From: an uncultured Oscillospiraceae bacterium
Lineage (GTDB): Bacteria; Bacillota; Clostridia; Oscillospirales; Oscillospiraceae
Length of the DNA: 64,000 nucleotides
NCBI GenBank assembly: GCA_910585265.1
Contig: CAJUCA010000002.1
Coordinates: forward strand, 1 to 64,000
Direction of reading: 5' to 3'
Shown: one piece after another, positions 1 through 8,682 of the stretch
Position numbering within the stretch: position 1 is the first letter of the stretch
How the letters are laid out: each line of letters opens with the position of its first letter
Program-made: the position numbers and the translations under genes
The notes under the pieces: model-generated
Database searches by the model: none
Told to the model about the DNA's origin: nothing
What the model saw: the letters and a program-made list of their open reading frames with translations, nothing else

Positions 1-55
1 ACTCCCGGAACAGCTTCTGGAGCATCTGCTGCTCTTTCGACAGTTTGAAATCCAT
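1..55 (-). CDS. Acyl-CoA dehydrogenase, N-terminal fragment (cut by window edge)
   Basis: Only the first 18 codons are present, reading leftward off the window. The peptide begins MDFKLSKEQQMLQKLF, the usual opening of acyl-CoA dehydrogenases. An AAGGAGGAC ribosome site lies at 66-72. The gene starts 19 bases after the LysR gene stops and in the same direction, so the two are probably co-transcribed. With the CoA-transferase and MaoC hydratase across the divergent region it would give beta-oxidation-like steps on a CoA ester. The family call rests on a short N-terminus only. Confidence 0.6.
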   Translation of the reverse strand, partial: MDFKLSKEQQMLQKLFRE

Positions 56-74
56 CTCAATACCGTCCTCCTTG

Positions 75-1043
75 TTATGATTCGTTTATTTCAGCACAGA
101 CAGCCGGGAAGCGGCCCGCCGATCCCCGACCGTCATGTAAACTGCCAGAGTGATACTCCAATTTGGAAAAATAGTCGCGGATAAACTCGTACAGCTTGCT
201 GGACGCAAAGGAGTGGTAGCCTTCGCGCCGGCGGATGATTGCGATGTCCCACGGAATGACTGGGTGCAGGGGTATGGTCACCAGCTCCCCGGACAGCCCC
301 TGCTGGATAATGGGCAGGGGCAGCACTCCGATGCACTGATCCATGGCAATCATGGAGGAAATGAAGCCGTGGGTGAGGCTTTTATAGGCGATCCTCGGCG
401 TAAAGCCGTACTCGCCGCACAAACTGATGAACATATCGTGCAGGGTGGCCGTTTCGCTGAAGGTGAGGATGCTCTGATGCTCCAGATCCCGGATGTGGAC
501 GCTGGGGAGCTTGGCAAACGGGTGGTTGCGGTTGACCGCCACTTGGCACACGTTGCTGATCAGCACCTGAACGTCAAAACGGTCCTGCTCCTCCAGCGGG
601 AGCATGGCAAGGCCCAGATCCGCCCGGCCGGAGGCCACCGCGTTGGCCACCATTTTGGAGCCCTCCTCCGTTACGCTGATATCCACACCGGGCTGTTCCA
701 GCTTAAACTGGCTCAGGATGGGCGGAAAGTAGATGTCCAGCAGGACGCTGGGGATACTGAGGCGCACATTGCCCACCCGCCCGCAGCACAGATCCTTAAT
801 AGAATAGAACATATCGTCATATTCCAGCAGGAACCGCTCCGCCTTCTGGTAGAACAGCTCCCCCGCGTCAGTCAGGCGGAAATATTTGCTGGTGCGCTCG
901 ATCAGCTTGACGCCCAACTCCGCCTCCAGCTGCTTGATCACCCGGGTCAGCATAGGCTGCGTGACAAACAGCTTGGCGGCGGCCTGGGTGAAGCTTTTAT
1001 ACCGGGCCACATTGATAAAATATTTGATCTGCTGAATTTCCAT
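75..1043 (-). CDS. LysR-family transcriptional regulator
   Basis: This 322-residue protein has the standard LysR plan. A winged helix-turn-helix occupies about residues 1-60 (MEIQQIKYFINVARYKSFTQ, then the TQPMLTRVIKQLE recognition helix), followed by a two-lobed effector domain to about 300. The ATG at 1043 has a GGGAGG site five bases upstream. It is divergent from the CoA-transferase operon and immediately upstream of an acyl-CoA dehydrogenase. By LysR convention it probably controls that operon from the 1044-1506 gap in response to an acid or CoA-ester intermediate. The ligand cannot be read from sequence. Confidence 0.93.
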   Translation of the reverse strand: MEIQQIKYFINVARYKSFTQAAAKLFVTQPMLTRVIKQLEAELGVKLIERTSKYFRLTDAGELFYQKAERFLLEYDDMFYSIKDLCCGRVGNVRLSIPSVLLDIYFPPILSQFKLEQPGVDISVTEEGSKMVANAVASGRADLGLAMLPLEEQDRFDVQVLISNVCQVAVNRNHPFAKLPSVHIRDLEHQSILTFSETATLHDMFISLCGEYGFTPRIAYKSLTHGFISSMIAMDQCIGVLPLPIIQQGLSGELVTIPLHPVIPWDIAIIRRREGYHSFASSKLYEFIRDYFSKLEYHSGSLHDGRGSAGRFPAVCAEINES

Positions 1044-1506
1044 GGTGTCCTCCCGCTGTTTTCAAATAGGGCCTGCATGGGGATGCGCCTCGGAAAAACC
1101 AGTGCAGAATCCCGAACCATACGTAACAAGCTCAAAATATCTGGGCAAATATGCGGATTGAGCCGTGATGCATGATAAAGATATTACTGTAAAACTCGAG
1201 ATCTGGCAACAAAAAAATATCCAAAGTCATTCGACAAAATTTGAGCAGAACCGACAAAACTATGCCAAATGAAAATTCAAGTATTTGAATCGTAAATGCT
1301 TTTGACGATAATCCACAAAATCCCAGCCGGCTTTGTAGATGATTTAACAAATTTATAATTCTTAAGCATAGTTCCCGCCAAAAACTGGCATTTTACACCG
1401 TCGGCTTCCGGCCTGTATACTAAAGCCCCACGGACAGATTGGCTCTGCCGGATTCAAGCGGCAGTTTCGCACGGGAGCCAGAAAAATTAGAGAGGAAGTG
1501 GAACGT
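1044..1506. promoter_or_regulatory. Divergent control region between LysR gene and CoA-transferase operon
   Basis: This 463-base gap has no convincing gene and is AT-rich from about 1130 to 1380. A perfect TATAAT at 1354-1359 has only a poor -35 (TTTGTA at 1332-1337, 16-base spacer), as expected for an activator-dependent promoter reading right. The CoA-transferase ribosome site is AGAGGAAG at 1491-1498. No -24/-12 site was found here. Confidence 0.35.
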
Positions 1507-3057
1507 ATGCCAAAACAGATGACGGCGAAGGAGGCTGTCAGCACCTACATCCATGACGGTGCCACCATCACGGTGGGCGGCTTTGCCAACGGCCTCGCGC
1601 ACCCGGAGGAGGTTATGGAGGAGCTGGGGCTCGCGGCCCAGGCGGGAAGCCCGAAGGGGCTGACGCTCATCTATGCCTCGGGACAGGGGGACAGCGCGGC
1701 CCGGGGCTTGAACCACCTGGCGGTGGACGGCCTGCTTCGGAAGGTCATCGGCGGCCACTGGGGACTGGCTCCCCGTTTGGGCCAGCTGGCGTCGGATAAT
1801 AAGCTGGCGGGCTATAACCTTCCCCAGGGCACCCTCTCCCAGCTTTTCCGGGAGATCGCCGCCGGGCGCCCCGGTGTGATCACCCATGTGGGCCTCGGCT
1901 CCTTTGCCGATCCCCGGCTGGAGGGCGGCAAGCTGAACCAGGCCGCCCGGGACGAGGGGGATTTCGTCAAGGTGATCCAGTTTGAGGGGGAGGAAAAGCT
2001 GTTTTACCCCTCCATCCCCATTGACGTGGCCATCCTCCGGGCCTCCTATGCCGATACCAAGGGCAACTGCACCTTTGAGCGGGAGGGTGCCTATGCCGAG
2101 ACGCTGGCCCAGGCCCAGGCCGCCCATAACTCCGGCGGCGCGGTCATTGTCCAGGTGGAGCGGGTGGTGGAATACGGCTCTCTGGACGCCCGGATGGTCC
2201 GCCTCCCCGGCATCTACGTGGACGCCATCGTGGTAGCCAAGCCGGAAAATCATATGCAGACCTACGGGACGCAGTACAATCCCGTTCTCTCCGGAGAGAT
2301 CCGGATTCCCATGGACGCCCTGGCCCCCCTGCCCATGGGCGAGCGCAAGGTGATCGCCCGCCGGGCCGCCATGGAGCTGGTGCCCCATGCCGTGACCAAC
2401 CTGGGCATCGGCGTTCCGGAGGGCGTGGCGGCGGTGGCTGCCGAGGAGGGCCTGGAGGGCATGGTACTTACCACCGAGGTGGGCGCGGTGGGCGGCGTTC
2501 CCGCCGGCGGCAAGGACTTCGGTGCGGCGGCCAACGTGGACTGCATCCTGGACCAGCCCGCCCAGTTTGACTTCTATGACGGCGGCGGCCTGGACGTGGC
2601 CTTCCTGGGCCTGGCCCAGATGGACCGCCACGGCAATGTGAACGTGAGCAAGTTCGGCCCCAAGATCACAGGCTGCGGAGGCTTTGTCAACATCACCCAG
2701 AACGCGAAAAAGGTGGTCTACTGCGGCGCGTTTAAGGCCGGGGGACTGAAGGTGCAGGCGGCGGACGGCAGGCTGGAGATCCTCCAGGAGGGCAAGGTGA
2801 AGAAGCTGGTTTCCGAGGTGGAGCAGGTCACCTTCTCCGGCGTCTACGCGGCCCAGCACGGCCATCCGGTGCTCTACATCACCGAACGGGCGGTCTTTGA
2901 GCTGACGAAGGAGGGCGTGGAGCTGAAGGAGATCGCCCCCGGGGTGGATCTGCAAAGGGACGTGCTGGATCAGATGGACTTCGCCCCCATCGTAAAGGAT
3001 GTAAGGCTGATGGACGTCCGCATTTTCCAGGAGGAGCCCATGGGCCTGAAGCTGTAA
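1507..3057 (+). CDS. Family I acyl-CoA:carboxylate CoA-transferase
   Basis: A 516-residue fused two-domain CoA-transferase of the propionate/acetoacetate type. The N-terminal domain has the glycine-rich start DGATITVGGFANG. The second half has GIGVPEGVAAVAAEEG and the catalytic region TTEVGAVGG, whose Glu matches the conserved E-x-G-x-x-G-G nucleophile that forms the glutamyl-CoA thioester. The ATG at 1507 is preferred to the in-frame GTG at 1498, because AGAGGAAG is well spaced only from the ATG. It is first in an operon with a GntP permease and a MaoC hydratase. It probably activates the imported acid by moving CoA from acetyl-CoA or a similar donor; the substrate is unknown. Confidence 0.9.
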   Translation: MPKQMTAKEAVSTYIHDGATITVGGFANGLAHPEEVMEELGLAAQAGSPKGLTLIYASGQGDSAARGLNHLAVDGLLRKVIGGHWGLAPRLGQLASDNKLAGYNLPQGTLSQLFREIAAGRPGVITHVGLGSFADPRLEGGKLNQAARDEGDFVKVIQFEGEEKLFYPSIPIDVAILRASYADTKGNCTFEREGAYAETLAQAQAAHNSGGAVIVQVERVVEYGSLDARMVRLPGIYVDAIVVAKPENHMQTYGTQYNPVLSGEIRIPMDALAPLPMGERKVIARRAAMELVPHAVTNLGIGVPEGVAAVAAEEGLEGMVLTTEVGAVGGVPAGGKDFGAAANVDCILDQPAQFDFYDGGGLDVAFLGLAQMDRHGNVNVSKFGPKITGCGGFVNITQNAKKVVYCGAFKAGGLKVQAADGRLEILQEGKVKKLVSEVEQVTFSGVYAAQHGHPVLYITERAVFELTKEGVELKEIAPGVDLQRDVLDQMDFAPIVKDVRLMDVRIFQEEPMGLKL

Positions 3058-3121
3058 GAGACGCAAGCCGCGGGGTGTGCGCGGAGGCGTTCCCCCGCGA
3101 AAAAGAAAAGGAGGAGAAGTT

Positions 3122-4468
3122 ATGACAATGCTTTCCCTGTTCGGCATCTTGCTGGGCCTGGTGCTGTTGATGCTGCTGGCCTACAAGGGGTGCTCCATTA
3201 TCTGGGTCGCGCCGGTGTGCGCGATTGTAGTGGCCGTCCTGGGCGGCTACAACCTGCTGGACGCATACATCGGCGACTATATGAAGGGCATGGCGGACTA
3301 CGTGTTCAAGTGGTTCCCCGCCTTCTTCCTGGGCGCGGTCTACGGCAAGCTCATGGACATGACCGGATCGGCCCGGAGCCTGGCCGACGCGCTGGTGCGG
3401 CTCATCGGCTCCCGGTTCGCGGTGGCCGCGGTGGTTATCCCCTGCCTGCTGATGACCTATGGCGGCATCTCCCTGTTCGTGGTGGTGTTCGTGATCTACC
3501 CCATGGGCTACGCTGTGTACCGCGCCGCCGACCTGCCCCGGACCCTGCTGCCCGGTGCCATCGCCTTCGGTGCCTTCGGCATCACCATGACCGCCGTCCC
3601 CGGCACCCCCCAGATCCAGAACCTGATCCCCATGGATTACTACGGCACCACCCCCATGGCCGCCCCCCTCATGTCCATCGTGGCCATCCTGGTGGTGGGC
3701 GTGCCCGGGTACATCTACCTGGAGTGGCGTGTCCGTCAGGCCCGGAAGAAGGGCCTCCACTTTGTGCCCGACCCCAAGCACAATGAGATCGATCACACCG
3801 AGAAGGGCCTGCCCTCCTGGCACTGGCTGTGCGGCCTGGTGCCCCTGATCGTGGTGGTTCTGATGCTGAACCTGTTCCCCGATATCCTGGAGGAGTCCTT
3901 CGCCATCGCGCTCACCTCCGATCAGTCTATCGTCATCGCTCTGGTCTGCGGCATCCTGGTGTGCTGCCTAATGAACATCAGCCAGTTTAAGTATCTGATC
4001 CCCGCCATCAACGAGGGTGCCGCCGGCTCCATGTCCGCCATCATGAACACCGCCTGCGCCGTGGGCTTTGGCAGCGTGGTCAAGGTCATGCCCGGCTTCG
4101 CCATGCTCACCGGGGCCATGATGAATATGCCCGGCTCCATCCTGTTCTCCGAGGCGGTGGCCGTCAACGTGCTGGCCGGAGCCACCGGCTCTGCCTCCGG
4201 CGGTATGTCCATCGCGCTGAGCGCGCTGGCTCCCCAGTATTTGGAGGCCGCGTCCAAAATCGGCCTGAACCCGGAGTATCTCCACCGAATTGCCTCCCTG
4301 TCCTCCGGCGGCCTGGACACCCTGCCCCATAACGGCGCGGTGCTGACCCTGCTGGCGGTCTCCAACTGCACCCACAAGGAGTCCTATCTGGATATCTGCA
4401 TCACCACCTGCATTATCCCCGTGGTGGGTTCCCTGCTTCTGGCTCTTGTCTGGGGCATCTTCATCTAA
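3122..4468 (+). CDS. GntP-family proton-coupled carboxylate permease
   Basis: A 448-residue, very hydrophobic protein with about 12-14 membrane segments and a hydrophilic loop near residues 215-240. It belongs to the GntP/ion-transporter superfamily that takes up gluconate-like and other hydroxy or short carboxylic acids with protons. The start at 3122 follows AAGGAGGAG. It lies 64 bases after the CoA-transferase and 28 before the MaoC gene, so it is likely to import the substrate that the CoA-transferase activates. The family is clear; the cargo is not. Confidence 0.85.
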   Translation: MTMLSLFGILLGLVLLMLLAYKGCSIIWVAPVCAIVVAVLGGYNLLDAYIGDYMKGMADYVFKWFPAFFLGAVYGKLMDMTGSARSLADALVRLIGSRFAVAAVVIPCLLMTYGGISLFVVVFVIYPMGYAVYRAADLPRTLLPGAIAFGAFGITMTAVPGTPQIQNLIPMDYYGTTPMAAPLMSIVAILVVGVPGYIYLEWRVRQARKKGLHFVPDPKHNEIDHTEKGLPSWHWLCGLVPLIVVVLMLNLFPDILEESFAIALTSDQSIVIALVCGILVCCLMNISQFKYLIPAINEGAAGSMSAIMNTACAVGFGSVVKVMPGFAMLTGAMMNMPGSILFSEAVAVNVLAGATGSASGGMSIALSALAPQYLEAASKIGLNPEYLHRIASLSSGGLDTLPHNGAVLTLLAVSNCTHKESYLDICITTCIIPVVGSLLLALVWGIFI

Positions 4469-4496
4469 TCTTCACCAAAATTCGGAGGTAATCATT

Positions 4497-4904
4497 ATGA
4501 CCATTAAAGAACTGCATATCGGCGATTCCGACTCCATGAGCAAGACCATCACCGAGACTGACGTCTACCTGTTCGCGGGCATCACCGGGGATTTGAATCC
4601 GGCCCACGTGAATGAGGCCGAGTCCAGCAAGTCCCCCTTCGGCGGGCGCATCGCCCACGGCATCCTCAGCGCGGGCCTGATCTCCGCCGTGCTGGCCATG
4701 CGGATTCCCGGCCCCGGCACCATCTACCTGGGCCAGGAGCTGAAGTTCACCAAGCCTGTCCGGTTTGGCGACACCATCACGGCTACCTGCACTGTGGCTG
4801 AGATTCTGGAGGAGAAGAATATCGTGAAGCTGGAGACCATCTGCGCCAACCAGGACGGAGACGTGGTGATCAAGGGAATGGCCACTGTTATGCCGCCCAA
4901 ATAA
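4497..4904 (+). CDS. MaoC-like (R)-specific enoyl-CoA hydratase
   Basis: A single hot-dog-fold protein of 135 residues. It carries the hydratase-2 motif GITGDLNPAHVNEAES, in which Asp and His are the catalytic pair of PhaJ/MaoC enzymes that add water to trans-2-enoyl-CoA. The ATG at 4497 follows CGGAGG. It is last in the CoA-transferase operon and followed by a strong hairpin. With the acyl-CoA dehydrogenase on the left it supplies the dehydrogenation-hydration pair for degrading a CoA ester. Confidence 0.9.
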   Translation: MTIKELHIGDSDSMSKTITETDVYLFAGITGDLNPAHVNEAESSKSPFGGRIAHGILSAGLISAVLAMRIPGPGTIYLGQELKFTKPVRFGDTITATCTVAEILEEKNIVKLETICANQDGDVVIKGMATVMPPK

Positions 4905-4924
4905 AAAGAAAAATTGCAGGACAG

Positions 4925-4970
4925 CAGGGGAGCGTTTACAGAGAGGGTTGATCTCGTAAACGCTCCCCTG
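4925..4970 (+). terminator. Hairpin ending the CoA-transferase operon
   Basis: A perfect 15-base stem (CAGGGGAGCGTTTAC with its complement) closes a 16-base loop whose ends pair again (GAGA/TCTC). It lies 21 bases after the MaoC stop. The run of T after it is short (TTATTG), so it may be leaky. Confidence 0.7.
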
Positions 4971-5102
4971 TTATTGCCCGCGATACTTTCGAACAGGGTA
5001 AGCCCGCATAGGGGCGGACACGGGCCTCGTGGCTTTGGGCGGCAGTTTTGCTTTGACGGTGATCCACACAGCCTGGGCTGTCTGGGTCTTAGACTACTCT
5101 AA

Positions 5103-5147
5103 AACGCCCCCGCCTTTCAACAGAAACATTTGAAAGGCGGGGGCGTT
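5103..5147 (-). terminator. Strong hairpin terminator of the AtuA operon
   Basis: A perfect 18-base stem with a 9-base loop. Read on the minus strand it is followed by TTTT, as expected after the AtuA C-terminal-domain gene. It also blocks read-through from the convergent operon. The stretch 4971-5102 between the two hairpins holds no recognisable gene. Confidence 0.8.
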
Positions 5148-5225
5148 AGCACGTATATAGTACTTACTTTATCACACGTAGCAGTTTAGAAAACTACAGA
5201 AACGAAAGCCTCTCCCTCCGCAAAA

Positions 5226-5525
5226 TCAAATTTCCATATCCAACAGATAGGAGGACAGCCCCTTACCATGCATATCCACAGACAGGGAACGGGTAACCCC
5301 ACCCCCCAAAGCCGCGTACATCACGAAGTTCAGCGCGTGGATATTGGGCAGCTCATAGCGCACCACATCGCCATGAACCATGCCCTTGAAGTGCGCCTTC
5401 ACCCGCTCGGGGGTGACCTTTTCCCGGATCAGCTCGTAATCCTTCGGATCGTAGGCAATGAGGGACACATTGGAAATATTCCCCTTATCGCCGGTGCGGG
5501 AGTGCGCGATTTCCCAAAGCTTCAT
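5226..5525 (-). CDS. AtuA C-terminal-domain-like small protein
   Basis: A 99-residue protein beginning MKLWEIAHSRTGDKGNISNV. It matches the small domain normally found at the C-terminus of AtuA-family proteins, here encoded as its own gene. It starts 23 bases after the AtuA gene, with an AAAGGAG site, so the two are almost certainly a translationally linked pair forming one complex. The biochemical role of the domain is not known to me. Confidence 0.75.
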   Translation of the reverse strand: MKLWEIAHSRTGDKGNISNVSLIAYDPKDYELIREKVTPERVKAHFKGMVHGDVVRYELPNIHALNFVMYAALGGGVTRSLSVDMHGKGLSSYLLDMEI

Positions 5526-5548
5526 AGTGATCTTCTCCTTTCTGTCCC

Positions 5549-6895
5549 TCAGACCTCAAATACTTCCACTTCGGGCTTCACATCGTAGCGGCTCACCAGA
5601 ATGGAGGCCACCGACACGATGTCCCGGGTGCGTTTCACCGCGCCGCAGCCGCCGGCAGGACCGTTGGTATACAATGCCTCCACCTCGTTGGGCACCAAAT
5701 CGGCGATGGCCTTCGTCTTGGCCCGGCCCGCCACCCGGACGCGCACCTCGGAGGGCTCCTCGTTATACTGATAATCCGGGTTCCAGTACAGGCTGTTGCA
5801 GCCAAGGATATCAAACTTCAGCTCATCAAACTGCCCCGGGGCCACCAGCTCCAGCCGCTCCTTCATGATCTCCAACGCCAGCTTGGCCCGCTCCAGGCAG
5901 CCGGGGCCGCCGTAGCTGATCTCACCGTCGCCGATGAAGCAGTCCCGGTAGCCGATGGAGCATTTGAAGGTCTCGGTCTTGGGCTTTCCGGTGACACCAG
6001 TGACCACGATCTTGTCCTTCTCCACCTCGGTAAAGGTGATCTGCTTGCAGTCGGCCACCACATCAGGGGTGAAGTAATTCTCGGGGTCGTGAATCTCATA
6101 GCAGATCTGCTCGGAGCAGGTCTCCACCGTCACCAGGCCGCCCGCCTCGGGCACCTTGGTGACGAAGAAGGAGCCGTCCTCGGCGATCTCAATGATGGGG
6201 AAGCCCAGGTGGCCTACACCGGGCACATCCTTCTTGCCCGGCTCGGCAAAGTAGCCGCCGGTGACCTGCCCCCCGCACTCCAGCAGGTGGCCCATGATGG
6301 TGCCCTTGCCCAGCTTATCCCAGTCCTCCAGCGACCAGCCGAACTCGTGGATGGCGGGGGCCATGAAGATGGCGGGGTCCGCCACCCGTCCGGTGATCAC
6401 CACGTCCGCGCCCTGCTCCAGGGCCTTCAGGATGCCCTCCACGCCCATATAGGCGTTGGCGGACACGATCTCCCCAGGCAGCTTGGACAGGGGCTCCCCA
6501 GTCTCCCAAACCTGGGTGTCCATGTACTTGTCAATGACAGGCAGCAGGTCGTCCCCGGTGACACAGGCGATCTTCATGCCGGTGAGGCCGTGCTTCCGGG
6601 CGATCTCCACGCACTTGGCGGCGGCGGCCTGGGGGTTGGCGGAGCCCATGTTGGTGATGAGCTTCACCTTGTGCTCCCAGCACAGGGGCAGGGCCTTCTC
6701 CATGCGGTACTCCAGCAGGCCGTTGTAGCCCTTGCTGGGGTCCTTCAGCTTGGCCTGCTGGCCGATGGCGATGGTGCGCTCGGCCAGGCACTCGTAGCTG
6801 ATGTAGTCCAAATTGCCCTTTTCGATGAGCTCCAGGGAGGGCTCCAGGCGGTCGCCGGCATACCCGGCACCGGAGCCGATGCGGATGGATTTCAT
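5549..6895 (-). CDS. AtuA-family (DUF1446) acyl catabolism protein
   Basis: A 448-residue protein opening MKSIRIGSGAGYAGDRLEP, the hallmark start of the AtuA/DUF1446 family, first noted in acyclic terpene utilisation. Start 6895 has AAGGAAG nine bases upstream; the longer frame to 6937 has no support. Known AtuA proteins often carry the C-terminal domain in the same chain; here it is split into the next gene. It sits between a CitMHS transporter and that small gene in one sigma-54-type operon. Its exact reaction is not established, and with a citrate-type carrier the natural substrate may be a polar organic acid rather than a terpene. Confidence 0.8.
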   Translation of the reverse strand: MKSIRIGSGAGYAGDRLEPSLELIEKGNLDYISYECLAERTIAIGQQAKLKDPSKGYNGLLEYRMEKALPLCWEHKVKLITNMGSANPQAAAAKCVEIARKHGLTGMKIACVTGDDLLPVIDKYMDTQVWETGEPLSKLPGEIVSANAYMGVEGILKALEQGADVVITGRVADPAIFMAPAIHEFGWSLEDWDKLGKGTIMGHLLECGGQVTGGYFAEPGKKDVPGVGHLGFPIIEIAEDGSFFVTKVPEAGGLVTVETCSEQICYEIHDPENYFTPDVVADCKQITFTEVEKDKIVVTGVTGKPKTETFKCSIGYRDCFIGDGEISYGGPGCLERAKLALEIMKERLELVAPGQFDELKFDILGCNSLYWNPDYQYNEEPSEVRVRVAGRAKTKAIADLVPNEVEALYTNGPAGGCGAVKRTRDIVSVASILVSRYDVKPEVEVFEV

Positions 6896-6955
6896 ACGCG
6901 GTCGCTTCCTTTCAAATATTGATATGTTTGCGGACAACGGAAATTGTCAGGCGGT

Positions 6956-8332
6956 TCAGAACAGGGACACCCCGCCGGTGAGCACGGCGACAATCAGCAT
7001 CACGATGGTCACCAGAAAGGCCAGGGGAATGGTTTTTTTCTGGTGCTCGCCAAAGTCCACCCCGGACAGGCCGATCAGCAGGAAGGTGGAGGCGGTGAGG
7101 GGGGAGACGGGGAAGCCGGTGGTCATCTGGCCCAGGATGGCGGCGCGGCCCACATCCTGCGCGGCGACGCCGAAGCCCTCGGCGGTCTGGGCCAGCACGG
7201 GCAGCACACCGTAGTAGAAGGAGTCCGGGTCAAACAGCAGGGAGGCGGGCATACCGATCACGCCGGTGATAACAGGGAAGAAGCGGCCCAGGGCGTCGGG
7301 GATGATGGACACCAGGGCGTCAGCCATGGCGGTGATCATGCCGGTGCCCTTCATGATGCCGGTGAAGCATCCGGCGGCAAACAGCACGGAGCACATCATC
7401 AGGCAGCTCTTGGCGTGGGCGTCCACCCGGGCCTTGGAGTCGGACACCTTGGGGTAGTTGATAAGGGTGGCCAGCACGTAGAACACCATGAAGATCACCG
7501 CGGGGGCGAAGCCGGACTTCAGCAGGCAGGCAATGGCGGCCACAATCAGGATGATGTTCACCCAGAACAGGTGGGGACGCAGCAGGGCCTTCTCCTCGGC
7601 GGACAGCTCGGGCTCCACATACTTACTGCCCTCCAGAGCCACGGAGCCCAGGCGGGACTTTTCGGCGCGGCCCAGGAATACGGCAATGACGATGACGCAC
7701 ACCAGGCCCGCCAGGACAGCGGGGAGCACCGGCATGAAGAAGGCCACCGGGTCGCTCAGCTGCCCCTCTGGGGTAAGGGCGTTGGCGGCGCGGATGGTGG
7801 GGCCGCCCCAGGGCAGGATGTTCATGGTGCCCGCGGACAGGGCCACGATGGAGGCCAGGGTAGTGCGCTTCATGCCCAGCGCGTCATACAGCGGCAGAAG
7901 GGCGGGGACGCAGATCAGGAAGGTGACCGCGCCGGAGCCGTCCAGGTGGACGATGGCGGCCAGCACCGCGGTGCCGATGGCGATTTTGACGGGGTCGGTG
8001 CCCACCAGGTCCAGCACCTTCTTGATGATGGGGCGGAAGGTGCCCGCGTCGGTGAGGATGCCGAAGAACAGGATGGAGAAAATGAACATGACGCCGGTAG
8101 CGGCCACGGAACCAATACCGGAGCTTCCGGTGATGAAGCCGCCCAGTTTCTTGAAGTTCGCAAGGAAATTGATCACGCCGGGGGCCTTTTCAGGGTCGGT
8201 CACGAAGAAGAAACAGGAAATAATTCCGGTGACAACGGGTACGGCGATGAGAGCCACCAAGGGGGATGCTTTTTTGGTCATGATCAAAACCAGCATAAGC
8301 ACCACGGTCAGAAAGCCGAGAAACGCTAACAT
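6956..8332 (-). CDS. CitMHS-type citrate/organic-acid:H+ symporter
   Basis: A 458-residue, roughly 12-span membrane protein with the ion-transporter-superfamily features LDGSGAVTFLICVPALLPLYDALG and GTMNILPWGGPTIRA, typical of CitMHS (metal-citrate) carriers. Start 8332 follows a GAGGAGG site; the longer frame begins inside an intergenic repeat. It is the first gene downstream of the -24/-12 element at 8461-8476 and precedes the AtuA pair by 60 bases. Likely role: inducible import of the acid that the AtuA operon processes. Confidence 0.85.
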   Translation of the reverse strand: MLAFLGFLTVVLMLVLIMTKKASPLVALIAVPVVTGIISCFFFVTDPEKAPGVINFLANFKKLGGFITGSSGIGSVAATGVMFIFSILFFGILTDAGTFRPIIKKVLDLVGTDPVKIAIGTAVLAAIVHLDGSGAVTFLICVPALLPLYDALGMKRTTLASIVALSAGTMNILPWGGPTIRAANALTPEGQLSDPVAFFMPVLPAVLAGLVCVIVIAVFLGRAEKSRLGSVALEGSKYVEPELSAEEKALLRPHLFWVNIILIVAAIACLLKSGFAPAVIFMVFYVLATLINYPKVSDSKARVDAHAKSCLMMCSVLFAAGCFTGIMKGTGMITAMADALVSIIPDALGRFFPVITGVIGMPASLLFDPDSFYYGVLPVLAQTAEGFGVAAQDVGRAAILGQMTTGFPVSPLTASTFLLIGLSGVDFGEHQKKTIPLAFLVTIVMLIVAVLTGGVSLF

Positions 8333-8357
8333 GAATAAACCTCCTCTTTTTCTTTTA

Positions 8358-8423
8358 GAGCCTGTATTCACAGCCGAGGATGCCTCAACCATACGGCGTT
8401 TGAGGTTGTGAATACAGGTTCTC
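8358..8423. repeat. Dispersed palindromic repeat, copy 1 of 3 (66 bp)
   Basis: The ends are inverted copies of AGA(g/a)CCTGTATTCACA (15 of 16 match). The same ends recur at 13169-13330 and 38187-38270. The core has smaller inverted repeats (GCCTCAA/TTGAGGT). It lies in the 5' leader of the CitMHS transcript, so it would form a hairpin in that mRNA just upstream of the ribosome site. Confidence 0.75.
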
Positions 8424-8460
8424 AGGTGCGGCCGCGCCTGTAGCTACACTGGCTAAGTAA

Positions 8461-8476
8461 CGCAAGGCGTATGCCA
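8461..8476 (-). promoter_or_regulatory. Sigma-54 (-24/-12) promoter for the CitMHS-AtuA operon
   Basis: Read on the minus strand the site is TGGCATACGCCTTGCG. It matches the sigma-54 consensus TGGCAC-N5-TTGC(A/T) with the exact 10-base GG-to-GC spacing. It lies 129 bases upstream of the transporter start. A gene for a GAFTGA-type sigma-54 activator lies immediately upstream, with three palindromes in between. Confidence 0.8.
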
Positions 8477-8573
8477 AATCAAAGGAGATAGGAAGATTCT
8501 CTTGAAAGCGTTGGGGCGCAAAGGAAAACAGCGGCGGGGCATGAGCGGCAGGTGGATGGGTCCCGGCCCGGCA

Positions 8574-8682
8574 TTCTAAAAAATTAGAACACCGGGCCGG
8601 GGCTTCTTTGGAGGCAGGCGCGTCTATCCGGGAGCCTTCAAGCGGTTCTAAAAATTTAGAACAAGTTTCTAAAGAATTGGAA
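8574..8682 (-). promoter_or_regulatory. Three enhancer-like palindromes for the sigma-54 activator
   Basis: Three 16-base sites share TTCTAA-N4-TTRGAA: 8574-8589, 8646-8661 and 8667-8682. Their centres are 72 and 21 bases apart (near-whole helical turns), and the nearest is about 105-115 bases upstream of the -24/-12 element. This is the expected layout of upstream activating sites bound by Fis-type HTH domains. The third ends exactly at the activator's stop codon. The first lies in the loop of a perfect 10-base GC stem (8562-8571 with 8592-8601). Confidence 0.7.
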
